The position numbers and the translations under genes are program-made. A stretch of DNA of 64,000 bases from Arsenicibacter sp965247375 (GTDB taxonomy: Bacteria; Bacteroidota; Bacteroidia; Cytophagales; Spirosomataceae), in contig CBDFHU010000036.1 of the NCBI GenBank assembly GCA_965247375.1, forward strand, positions 62,001 to 126,000, in the 5' to 3' direction. This document shows, piece after piece, positions 37,701 to 44,466 of the stretch; the first letter of the stretch is position 1, and each line of letters begins with the position of its first letter. The notes under the pieces were generated by a model, which was not told where the DNA came from, did no database searches, and saw nothing but the letters and a program-made list of their open reading frames with translations.

Positions 37701-37985
37701 ATACATTACCATATTGCAGAAAAAAAAGGGTTAAATTATTTTACATTACCTTTTCCTGAAATTTTGATAAAGCCATATGGCTATTTAGGTAACTTAGCTG
37801 AATCTGCTTTAGAAACTGAAAGGAGTAATTATAATAAATGGGTAGTAAGTGCATCAGAATACATAAAAAATTATAAAAATAAGAAAACTTTGAAAGTAGA
37901 AAGACGGACTAAAATGATTTACCCTAAGAGGTATAAAGAAGCAGAACCCGTAGAAATGCAATATGAAGCAACATTTAAATGGTAA
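34737..37985 (+). CDS. Ig-repeat polymorphic toxin with AT-rich C-terminal tip
   Basis: 1082 residues. Residues ~20-460 are four to five Thr/Ala/Ser-rich Ig-like repeats (SGTYSLTV, ITAGQALTL, YTWSGP). Residues ~560-661 form the pre-toxin module found before the tips of Cytophagales toxins (GDQFYAGDYKVTVTSI ... KLVTKYDPSW). At ~36720, right after YDPSW, base composition switches from GC-rich to strongly AT-rich with different codon use. The 420-residue tip has a metal-site-like cluster IHRYGDTFAH (His882, Asp886, His890) and HYH further on, reminiscent of DUF6765-like or phospholipase C-type proteins; I infer a metal-dependent hydrolase. No signal peptide is present at the start, and the frame closes at 34707, so the N-terminus looks cut off. 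Immunity candidate overlaps its stop. Confidence 0.82.
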   Translation: MLLICCREYDGRRPANARQSITLTANGGCSVNGAGIRWSTGAETETIVVTPLTTTTYTAYCTAGQVISQSSNTVKVTVSNSVTISGQISYTAGQTILLTATASPSAGATYTWSGPQLDGAESYSSTGAVLQRIGATANYSGTYTVKATNNDGCLGQASVQVVVTPASCTGITAAISAPAAITAGQALTLTGSVTPANASATYRWSGPAGSGPAGFTSTAGAPTIPAATTANSGVYSLTVTLPGGCTATANATVTVVPAATTSCAGTSVTVIAPTSLTAGQALTLSAVSSPAAGSATYIWSGPAGFTSTASAPAIPNTTTANSGTYSLTIALAGPNGCTATASASVTVVPAGTTACTGLSASIAAPAGVTAGQPLSLTAIVSSASTSMVYAWTGPTGFTATTPVAAIPATTTAHSGTYSLTVQVAGQSSCSATAATTITVVSNTDTLTIDCDISIVSVDAAAQETVFIPRSVTGQNALTLSVENLGGTPLTGYTYRWTRTTGVQTASATSTTATSGTATAPVTVTVGTTPTISATAIGEYMVVLTDAAGNTCVAYSTISAKPCNERTAAYSSCKDVTITNPDATNAISNLAPGDQFYAGDYKVTVTSITDGGPGGWTGEGIVDVTLLKGINLPAQVTFDNAKLNDCYELAAGKLVTKYDPSWISQNNNPTQENPNIIITELKDLLSVFSGSKSDQDQITKLFNELDETIRFNFSISDELKFLCLDSLSNTKKLWLQFQESNVGEGAKKQISNGVARLAINNCPTSEVINQGLDNIASRIPTFQEWIENLAPFYQTDGHYGTVYLIGLMLGLENAEELALFAELPDNEIKGPIAGIRTTWFDPDLQKLIHSLTYGFHSKEEFETSVILLQPSINDPKLIGYLIHRYGDTFAHTRLEDSLKRTDLRRMYGKISNPYIISPRTFEHQFVDGKTIGEAPDMIKNRPEWYMKYVENLANILAIKYSKDPKKIDLNLFKELAYYARDKNVSLMGIIHYHIAEKKGLNYFTLPFPEILIKPYGYLGNLAESALETERSNYNKWVVSASEYIKNYKNKKTLKVERRTKMIYPKRYKEAEPVEMQYEATFKW

Positions 37986-38362
37986 GTAAAATGGAGAAAA
38001 TAAAACATTATCTAGCACATATAACAGAAGAAATCATTTTTAGATCTACAGTTTTAAGTGTCTCTTTTTTTATGTTCTATTTTTTTAAAGGAGGTGATTG
38101 GTTTTCAATAATATTATTGTCAATAATCTTTATCCCTTGGACTATAATATCTTTTATTGGAGAATATTTTATATTATACCTTTTAGTACGAAAAAATAGC
38201 AATAATATTCTTGCAAGAATTATATGTTCTTCTCTAGTACCTTTTTTTATAATATTCTCAAATAGATCAACAATCTATATGCCAATGTATTTCTTTGTTA
38301 TTTATTTTATTTCACTCATTTCCTATTTTATATATAATAAAATGAATATTAAGAAGTTGTAA
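37979..38362 (+). CDS. Putative membrane immunity protein (cassette A)
   Basis: 127 residues, AT-rich like the toxin tip. Three to four membrane helices (FRSTVLSVSFFMFYFF, WFSIILLSIIFIPWTIISF, LVPFFIIFSNR, MYFFVIYFISLISYFIY). Its start overlaps the toxin stop by 7 bases (ATGGTAAGTAA), the usual spacing of toxin-immunity pairs. A membrane immunity would suit a toxin acting at or across the inner membrane; that is inference. A second ATG lies 12 bases in. Confidence 0.7.
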   Translation: MVSKMEKIKHYLAHITEEIIFRSTVLSVSFFMFYFFKGGDWFSIILLSIIFIPWTIISFIGEYFILYLLVRKNSNNILARIICSSLVPFFIIFSNRSTIYMPMYFFVIYFISLISYFIYNKMNIKKL

Positions 38363-38380
38363 TAAAAGTCAGGACGGTTT

Positions 38381-38517
38381 TATTAATCGCTCACATGTTG
38401 CGAGTGATTAATATCAGAAAAGGCCTCTGGCCTGAGAGCTGGCTTGTTCAAAATAATCTACGGGCTGGGCGCTCTTCTGAATGAAAATTACTCGATGAAC
38501 GCGAGCGATAATGGAAG
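38381..38517. repeat. Palindromic cassette repeat, copy 1
   Basis: Shares with copies 3-5 the order: ATCGCTC-AC-TTGCGAG hairpin, AATATCAGAA, GGCCTCTGGCC, AGCTGGCTTGTT, AATCTACGGGC, then GCTCTTCTGAATGA and CGCGAGCGATAAT. The outer parts are inverted copies of each other. It lies between the cassette A immunity gene and a toxin stub that begins right at its right edge. Confidence 0.75.
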
Positions 38518-38706
38518 TGTAAAGTACTAAACAGGATCGCGTACAAACTAAAAATGGAAAAGGGCCATGTTTACAAAAATGTAATTGGGGAGTTAAAAAT
38601 TGTTTCTGAAAGGACTTATTGTCCATCATGCGCCGGAGTTATAGCACAGTTTCATGAAATGTTTCCTAATGTAAAATTAATTTTAATCGATGGAGTTGTT
38701 AAGTAG
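38512..38706 (+). pseudogene. C-terminal stub of a toxin deaminase (cassette B)
   Basis: Frame open from 38512 to the stop at 38704-38706, no proper start. It reads VLNRIAYKLKMEKGH, then IGELKIVSERTYCPSCAG, then VIAQFHEMFPNVKLIL. The CPSC motif followed by VIxQFxxMFPN matches the second half of nucleic acid/nucleotide deaminase toxins (Toxin-deaminase/SCP1.201-like). The first half, which carries the catalytic His/Asp-x-Glu, is missing and is replaced by repeat copy 1. It is therefore a displaced, inactive toxin tip. The downstream immunity gene overlaps its last codons. Confidence 0.75.
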
Positions 38707-39301
38707 CAATCAATCTTTGCTTTTCGAAATAATTGAATTTCATAAATCTAAAGTGTCATTAGAAGAGAAAATTATATCATTCAATAATGATAATAAAAAG
38801 AATTTCCATATAATACAGAAGAAAAGGCAAGAATTTTATGATATTTATTTAGTCAATCTTGAGATTTATTCTAGATTTATAATTGATTCTTCTGGAGAAG
38901 ATTTCTCTTTCGAGGGCTTATATTTCATATTCAAGCTAGGGTTAGAATATGGAACATCTATTCAACTTAGAAATAACGATAAACAGATCGATATTTATAA
39001 AGTTGATTATATACTCTCAAAATATATACATGATCAAGAGTATTTTTTTTGGGCAATGGTATATACTGAATATTGTGAATCAACTATAAAATTATATAAT
39101 TCTAGATTTGGGACAAATTTCAAATTAATTATGCAAGACACCTTTGATGGAACAGAATTCTCCTTTATTAGTTTTAAGAATTCAAGTTTTTCAGAAGTAT
39201 TTCGTTTAGGACAATTTTTTGGCTTTAATATTCAGTTTGATGCAAATAAAGAACCTTTTTGGGTTGATTATCGCTCAAGCATGAATTTTGATAAAGGATA
39301 A
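38690..39301 (+). CDS. Putative immunity protein for the deaminase toxin (cassette B)
   Basis: 203 residues, AT-rich, mostly helical at the start (EIIEFHKSKVSLEEKI...KKNFHIIQKKRQEFYDIYLVNLEIYSRFI) with a mixed second half. It starts inside the end of the deaminase stub (16-base overlap), exactly where an immunity gene sits. No domain is recognised; the role is inferred from position only. Confidence 0.62.
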   Translation: MELLSSNQSLLFEIIEFHKSKVSLEEKIISFNNDNKKNFHIIQKKRQEFYDIYLVNLEIYSRFIIDSSGEDFSFEGLYFIFKLGLEYGTSIQLRNNDKQIDIYKVDYILSKYIHDQEYFFWAMVYTEYCESTIKLYNSRFGTNFKLIMQDTFDGTEFSFISFKNSSFSEVFRLGQFFGFNIQFDANKEPFWVDYRSSMNFDKG

Positions 39302-39390
39302 CTATGGAATTTTATCCTTGGACTAGAATACCTGTTATCGAAAAGATATATCAATAAAGATAGCTACCCTTTAATAAAGTATTTTAAATA

Positions 39391-39487
39391 TCCTTGCTCA
39401 ACGTTATTACTCGCGAGCAATAATGTTGAGCAAGGACTTATAGTCTGAAATTGGCCTTTTACAAAATAATCTACGGTCGGAAGGGAG
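39391..39487. repeat. Palindromic cassette repeat, copy 2 (diverged)
   Basis: Begins with a 46-base near-perfect palindrome (39391-39436: TCCTTGCTCAAC ... GTTGAGCAAGGA around CTCGCGAG), followed by a part shared with the other copies (TTGGCCTTTTACAAAATAATCTACGG). It is the most diverged copy. The intact lipoprotein gene follows. Confidence 0.65.
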
Positions 39488-39581
39488 ATGATGACTGGTA
39501 CAGATAACGAGATCCTTTATACTCAAATTTCAATTCATTTTACACCGGCCACAGGTCCGCAATACCTGTCAACATACCACC

Positions 39582-40151
39582 ATGATCCAGTCATACACCA
39601 AATCCGCTGTTGCCTTTATGCTCGGGCTGTTCGTCTTTACCGCATCCTGTAGTAAAAAAACAGAGGACGTCGCCCCTGCCGAAATCACCTGCACCCCTGC
39701 CGAATTCACCTGCACCCCTGCCGAATTCACCCATTCGCTGGATGGCAAGGCAAAAGGGTCGGTTAAGCTGACCACTACCGCCGGCCTCATTACCGGCATT
39801 ACCTATACCGACGCCGTCACCAGCTGGAAAGCGGCCATCCGCAATGAGAACGGCCTGCCCGTGGCCATGGATGGTCTCGATAATACCGGAAAGGTCAAAG
39901 AAAAAGATGGCATTACCTTCCAGTATGACAGTCAGAAACGGCTTACTACGTTTGCCGTGTATTACACCTACGATGGAGTCCGGCAGGCCATCAAAAAAAT
40001 AACGCTGAGTTATAGCGCAAGCGGGCAGGTGGCCAAAATTACCGATCAGAGCTTCGGTTCGTCGGATGAGCTCACGCCCACCTTCGATGCCAACGGCGAC
40101 TTAACCAAAATCACCATTCCGGACGGCAAAACACCGTTTTTACCCGCATAA
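39582..40151 (+). CDS. Lipoprotein with tandem TCTPAEF repeat
   Basis: 189 residues, GC-rich. Signal with lipobox (VFTASC, Cys at residue ~23) followed by SKKTEDVAPAE and a tandem seven-residue repeat (TCTPAEF twice, 21-base DNA repeat). The rest looks like YD/RHS-like beta strands (ITFQYDSQKRLTTFAVYYTYDG; ISYSASGQVAKITDQSF; PTFDANGDLTKITIPDG). A truncated copy lies at 42707. In both places it follows a cassette repeat. Function unknown; position suggests a link to the toxin locus. Confidence 0.72.
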   Translation: MIQSYTKSAVAFMLGLFVFTASCSKKTEDVAPAEITCTPAEFTCTPAEFTHSLDGKAKGSVKLTTTAGLITGITYTDAVTSWKAAIRNENGLPVAMDGLDNTGKVKEKDGITFQYDSQKRLTTFAVYYTYDGVRQAIKKITLSYSASGQVAKITDQSFGSSDELTPTFDANGDLTKITIPDGKTPFLPA

Positions 40152-40166
40152 CCACCAACACACGCA

Positions 40167-40220
40167 ATGCGCTATCATTACCTGCCAACCGTTTGCCTGC
40201 TGAGCCTGAACCTCTGTTAA
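40167..40220 (+). pseudogene. Signal-peptide stub, likely the 5' end of a deleted toxin gene
   Basis: ATG to TAA in 17 codons: MRYHYLPTVCLLSLNLC. A signal-sequence start and the position 16 bases after the lipoprotein gene suggest the start of a large secreted toxin, the rest of which is gone. The next toxin stub begins 2 bases later. Confidence 0.4.
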
Positions 40221-40221
40221 T

Positions 40222-40362
40222 TGGCTACAAGGGGTTTTACCTCACATCACAGGTGACGCCCAACGTATACTCAATGATGCCGTCAATGGACGTATTCCCG
40301 TTGAGAAGTATGTCGTGTTTATCACCGAGACAGGAGCAACCCAAATAATTAGAGTACAATAA
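40222..40362 (+). pseudogene. C-terminal stub of an unidentified toxin (cassette C)
   Basis: 46 codons in frame without a start, ending TAA at 40360-40362: it contains HITGDAQRILNDAVNGRIPV and KYVVFITETGATQIIRVQ, which reads like the last two elements of a nuclease- or enzyme-type tip. The immunity-type gene starts 1 base after the stop. With the signal stub just upstream, it shows an internal deletion of nearly a whole toxin. Confidence 0.5.
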
Positions 40363-40363
40363 T

Positions 40364-41168
40364 ATGAACGCAGAACAAAAAGGACAGTCCATCGAAGGTT
40401 ATTATTCATGGGCAGTCAACAGGCCATTTGATACGATGGATGCTATCAGCGAAGATCGCTGTGGCCGAATAACCGTTTTAAGTGGTCTACCCTATGGCTA
40501 CTTATCAGCTGCTGAGCTTGAGATGACCGTCAAACAGGATTCCTATACGGCTTTGCGCCATTTGTACAAAGCAGGCCGATCCTGCCATTTTGCTAGGGGA
40601 TTATCCCGGCTACATCTGGCCAGTCATGAGTACTTCCTTTAGTTTTTTAGGCACAATGTACCAGGCTATGACTGCTTTTGTCCTGTGTGAACAATGGGAA
40701 GCCTTACTCTTGTTTGCCCGGGATTTCCGGATGGATTCAAACTATGACATATTGAGTAAAAAGAAAAAAGCAGTAATTCTGGGTGGGGTGTTGCCGGCTT
40801 TTCTGCTTGGAGAAAACGATCTGGCTCTAACCTGGCTGGGTACTTCGCTGAACACGGTTAAACGTTGGGACGGATATGATGGAATGATGTTTGTCGTAGC
40901 CGGTATCTTACAGAATGATATTGAGTTAATAAATAGGGAAATAGCAGAGGAAATAAAGTCTTTTAAACGCTATAACAATCCTAAACTACCTATCAAGCTG
41001 GTATCACTTCCGGCTACGGCTTGGGTCAAGTTAGCCCGCCATTATGGCTTTGACCCTGACGCAAGTTCTAAATTCATTCATCAAGGGCTACTCAAAGCCG
41101 ATGCGCAGATTGATTACGAGGACATTCATGAGGTATATTCCATTTACAATGTGCCGCCGTTGAGTTAA
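40364..41168 (+). pseudogene. Immunity-type protein (Imm49-like?), frameshifted (cassette C)
   Basis: First frame 40364 to ~40580 (MNAEQKGQSIEGYYSWAVN ... ALRHLYKAG), second frame from ~40580 (ADPAILLGDYPGYIWPVMST) to 41168. Removing one base in GCAGGCCGAT rejoins them into a helical protein of about 267 residues, with repeats reminiscent of the Imm49 immunity family. The family call is a weak memory match; the position after a toxin stub supports an immunity role. As written, it is broken. Confidence 0.6.
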
Positions 41169-41174
41169 GCTACA

Positions 41175-41300
41175 TACCCCGTTATTCCTCGCAATATGCG
41201 AGGGATCAATATCAGGAAGGGTCTCTGCTCTGGCCCGGAAGTTGGCTTGTTACAGAATAATCTACGGGCGGGAGCGGGCTAACGCTACAGGCCGTTGCGG
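41175..41300. repeat. Palindromic cassette repeat, copy 3
   Basis: CCCCGTTATTCCTCGCAATATGCGAGGGATCAATATCAGGAAG, written as blocks CCCCGTTATTCCTCGC / GCGAGGGATCAATATC / AGGAAGG, then TCTGGCCCGGAAGTTGGCTTGTT and ATCTACGGGCGGGAGC, ending GGCTAACGCTACAGGCCGTT. The end block recurs in copy 5 (GGCTATCGCTACAGGCCATT). It directly abuts copy 4. Confidence 0.78.
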
Positions 41301-41318
41301 ATAAAATGCATAGTTAGG

Positions 41319-41479
41319 TCACCCCCGTTATCGCTCGCATATTGCGAGCGATCAATATCCAGAAGGGCCCGCGGCGGCAGACCGCTCTGGCCCGAAAGCT
41401 GGCTTGTTACAGAGCAACCTACGGGCGGGACGCCCTTCTGGATAAAAATCACTCGCGGAACGCGAGCGATAACGGGTCA
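41319..41479. repeat. Palindromic cassette repeat, copy 4 (most complete)
   Basis: 161 bases with inverted ends: GTCACCCCCGTTATCGCTCGC on the left and GCGAGCGATAACGGGTCAC on the right; internal arms ATATCCAGAAGGGC and GCCCTTCTGGATA pair as well. Between them lies the shared core (CTCTGGCCCGAAAGCTGG, CTTGTTACAGAGCAACCTACG). Small side hairpins CGCTCGC-ATAT-GCGAGCG and CTCGCGGAACGCGAG give a cross-like fold. No coding role; toxin stub D begins right after it. Confidence 0.82.
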
Positions 41480-41731
41480 CTCAAAATAGCCACATCTTCA
41501 AAAGTGGATCAAATAGTTAATAACGCAAAAATAGCTTATGATAAAGCCGTCAAAAATGGTTTTATTGGTCAAGGTATTGAAGTATGGATTACGTCATCAC
41601 AGTTAACAAAAGAAGAAGTTCTTCGTCGTTGGTTGTCTCCTAATGGATATCATAGACCTAATGATGGTACTGTTTCTAAAGTCAAATTTTTCTGTTCCGA
41701 TGGTATTTTAGAACCCCCTCTTTCACAATGA
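41480..41731 (+). pseudogene. C-terminal stub of an unidentified toxin (cassette D)
   Basis: AT-rich frame that continues open from within repeat 4 and ends TGA at 41729-41731. It reads SKVDQIVNNAKIAYDKAVKN, then GIEVWITSSQLTKEEVLRRW and VSKVKFFCSDGILEPP. It lacks any pre-toxin module or start of its own, so it is a displaced tip. The downstream gene starts inside its stop (ATGA). Confidence 0.55.
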
Positions 41732-42378
41732 TTTCAGCTAATCAACCTCCTCCATACCCATTTTTTGATGGGCCATTCAAAAAGGAGTTGGCTTCATGGA
41801 TTTTCCAATATGATTCAGAATTTCATAATTCTCTGTCAGGTAGTGATTTAATGATGTTCACATTAGAACACGCAATCAAAGCATTCGACCAGCTGGAGTT
41901 TAGCAGTGCTGAATTATATTATGCACCAACAGACCCCTTGATAGCCACTTGCATAGATGAATGTATTGCTTATTCAAAACAATATAATTTGTGTAGCATA
42001 AATGTAAAATTTGATTGGATGCTTTTTCATCCTTATCCTAAGGACGAATTTCCAACTTTATTTCAAGTGAAAGAAATAATTGAACTTACTGCGAGTGATA
42101 CCGATAGATATACAGGAGAACCTAAAGGCGGATGGTTCAGCCTCCTGTCTTTATTATTTTATGATACATTTTCTTATTCAGAAAGGCATAATAATCAAAA
42201 AAGCCAACAATTTACCATACCTATGGTAAATACGGCTAAACTAAATAAGGACAGGCTTAAAACTGGCTTGCTAAGGTTTGAAAATGCGTCACATTGTACA
42301 ATTAACTCATGGGAGAATGGTTATTATAATACCTATAGATATGGTATTTTATCGACCCCTAGTTACGGTACTTTATAA
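41728..42378 (+). CDS. Putative immunity protein (cassette D)
   Basis: 216 residues, AT-rich, soluble, mixed alpha/beta with a Pro-rich start (ANQPPPYPFFDGPFKKEL) and an aromatic middle (FDWMLFHPYPKDEFPTLFQ). The ATG overlaps the stop of toxin stub D by 4 bases, a strong sign of translational coupling. No family is recognised; immunity role inferred from position. Confidence 0.62.
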   Translation: MISANQPPPYPFFDGPFKKELASWIFQYDSEFHNSLSGSDLMMFTLEHAIKAFDQLEFSSAELYYAPTDPLIATCIDECIAYSKQYNLCSINVKFDWMLFHPYPKDEFPTLFQVKEIIELTASDTDRYTGEPKGGWFSLLSLLFYDTFSYSERHNNQKSQQFTIPMVNTAKLNKDRLKTGLLRFENASHCTINSWENGYYNTYRYGILSTPSYGTL

Positions 42379-42475
42379 ACCATCCATAGGCTCATCTCTG
42401 GTCTTACCGATAACTATGTCAAGCGTTTAAGTACAATTTTAAGCATGGGGATGGAGGTTATTGGGTCGGCTTTGC

Positions 42476-42638
42476 CCCCTTATCGCTCTCCTGTGGCGAG
42501 TGAACAATATCAGGAAGGACCTCTGGCCCGAAAGCTGGCTTATTCCAAAGCAAGCTACGGGCGGGAACAGGCTATCGCTACAGGCCATTAAGCATTAAAG
42601 CCACTGTCATCGCCAGCAGCTAGTTAGCGATGACAGTG
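42476..42638. repeat. Palindromic cassette repeat, copy 5, with adjacent hairpin
   Basis: CTTATCGCTCTCCTGTGGCGAG, AACAATATCAGGAAGGACC, TCTGGCCCGAAAGCTGGC and AGCTACGGGCGGGAAC match the other copies in order. From 42602 a separate perfect 12-bp hairpin follows (CACTGTCATCGC with GCGATGACAGTG). The decayed lipoprotein copy lies 70 bases downstream, as the intact copy does after repeat 2. Confidence 0.75.
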
Positions 42639-42706
42639 CAACAAAAATTATTTCACCAATTCCCATACATCGGCCGCAGGTCCGCAATACCTGCCATTTT
42701 ACCACC

Positions 42707-42965
42707 ATGATCCGGTCATACACCAAATCAACTGTTGCCCTTATGCTCGGGCTGTTCGTCTTCACCGCATCCTGTAGTAAAAAAACAGCCGACGTCACCC
42801 CCGCCGAAACTACCTGCACCCCTGCTGAATTCACCCATTCGCTGGATGGCAAGACGAAAGGGTCGGTTAAGCTGACGAGTGTCGATGGCCTCATTACCGG
42901 CCTCGCCTAACCGGCAAGGTAATCGAACACCTGCCATATGATAGCCGGAAACGGCTCACCCCGTA
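42707..42965 (+). pseudogene. Decayed second copy of the TCTPAEF lipoprotein
   Basis: The first ~65 codons match the lipoprotein at 39582 almost word for word (SYTKS..A/L-MLGLFVFTASCSKKT, TCTPAEFTHSLDGK), and the similarity reaches about 45 bases upstream of the ATG. Only one TCTPAEF unit is present. A stop follows LITGLA at 42910. After it, bases matching a later part of the intact gene appear (CCGGCAAGGT, TATGATAGCCGGAAACGGCT), so an internal deletion removed the middle. Confidence 0.8.
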
Positions 42966-43124
42966 TACAGACTCTTAACTGACCGTTCAGGCGGGCAATG
43001 AACCGGTAATTTCCGGAAACAATGTCTTTTTTTTCGAAACCACCTATCTTCGACCCTCCGAAACAACCGGACGCGGCCTTCCGGACCGGCGGCCGGCCTG
43101 CGTTAACCCAAGCCCTTACTGGCA

Positions 43125-44267
43125 ATGTCTGATAATACAACTTCAGCCGCTTTCGCGGATACCAAACCCCATTTCGATATCCTTGACGGCCTGCGGGGCG
43201 TAGCAGCGATAACGGTCGTGTGCTTTCACCTGTTCGAAGCGTTTGCCACCAGCCACATCGACCAGGGAATCAATCATGGTTACCTGGCCGTGGATTTCTT
43301 TTTTCTGTTGTCCGGCTTTGTGATGGGCTATGCCTACGATGACCGGTGGACAACCATGACCGTCCGGGATTTTATGGTGCGCCGGGTTATCCGCCTGCAT
43401 CCGATGGTGGTCATGGGGGCACTGATCGGTGCCCTGCTTTTCTATGTGCAGGGGTGTGCCGCCTGGGACGTTTCACGGGTACCGTTCACGGCACTCATGG
43501 GGGCAACCTTGCTGAATATGTTCCTGATTCCGGCCACACCGGCCATCGAAATCCGTGGGGTCGGAGAGATGTTCCCGCTGAACGGCCCGGGCTGGTCGCT
43601 GTTTTTTGAATACATCGGTAATATGCTGTACGCCCTGATCCTCCGGAAACTGTCGGTAACGGCCCTCGCCGTGCTGGTGTTCGTTGCCGGCTGCGGCCTG
43701 GCGGCCTTTGCCATCACGGGGCCCTACGGCGACATCTGTGCCGGGTTTTCGCTGACCGACGACAACCTGACGGGCGGGGTATTGCGGCTGCTGTTTTCAT
43801 TTCCGGCCGGTCTGCTGCTGTCGCGCATAGTGAAACCCGCCCGGATAAAAGGCGCTTTCTGGATCGGCAGCCTGACGATTGTCGTTGTGTCGGCCATTCC
43901 GAGGGTCGGGGGGAGTGATGCGTTGTGGATGAACGGGGTGTATGATACCATCTGTTGTGTCGTGGTGTTTCCGCTGCTGGTGTATCTGGGCGCCTCCGGT
44001 ACGGCAATGAACAACGTGACCCGCCGGATCTGTAAATTTTCCGGTGCTATTTCGTATCCGCTCTATATGGTCCATTACCCGTTTATTTACTGGTATTATG
44101 CCTGGGTAAAAAACGAAAATCTGACCTTTAACCAGTCCCTGCCGGGAGCCGCAGCGCTGGTTACCGGCTCAATAGTCCTGGCATATGTGTGTTTAAAAGG
44201 GTACGATGAACCCGTACGCCGGTGGTTAACAAACCGTCTTCTACGGGTAAAAAAACAGGCAATATAA
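43125..44267 (+). CDS. Acyltransferase 3 family membrane protein (OafA-like)
   Basis: 380 residues with about ten membrane helices. Family marks: FDILDGLRGVAAITVVCFHL with the conserved Arg and His, VDFFFLLSGFVMGYAYD, FMVRRVIRLHPMVVMG, and GPGWSLFFEYIGNMLYAL. Such enzymes move acetyl or other acyl groups from the cytosol onto sugars, lipids or peptidoglycan outside. Stands alone downstream of the toxin locus. Confidence 0.92.
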   Translation: MSDNTTSAAFADTKPHFDILDGLRGVAAITVVCFHLFEAFATSHIDQGINHGYLAVDFFFLLSGFVMGYAYDDRWTTMTVRDFMVRRVIRLHPMVVMGALIGALLFYVQGCAAWDVSRVPFTALMGATLLNMFLIPATPAIEIRGVGEMFPLNGPGWSLFFEYIGNMLYALILRKLSVTALAVLVFVAGCGLAAFAITGPYGDICAGFSLTDDNLTGGVLRLLFSFPAGLLLSRIVKPARIKGAFWIGSLTIVVVSAIPRVGGSDALWMNGVYDTICCVVVFPLLVYLGASGTAMNNVTRRICKFSGAISYPLYMVHYPFIYWYYAWVKNENLTFNQSLPGAAALVTGSIVLAYVCLKGYDEPVRRWLTNRLLRVKKQAI

Positions 44268-44466
44268 GACGGAATTCCATTCTGTTTTATAACGTAGTTA
44301 ATGGTAAGGCGTTAAAAACACACGCCTTCAGGTGTAAAGTACCGGAGGAGAGCCGGTAAACCCGCCCTCACTATGTTGAACGAATTCAACGGAAACTTTG
44401 CGACCTGGTCAGCTGTCAGCTTGTGCGTGACGTCCCTGTATACACTTTTCATCCGTGTTACACCAA

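Noticed and set aside
39304..39357. 17-codon ORF (MEFYPWTRIPVIEKIYQ) after the cassette B immunity gene
   Set aside because: Too short and without start context or homologue; may be chance or a remnant.
38381..42638. Cassette repeats as CRISPR or integron attC sites
   Set aside because: Copies are long, diverged and irregularly spaced with genes between, so not CRISPR. I see no RYYYAAC/GTTRRRY pair and no integrase, so attC is not supported.
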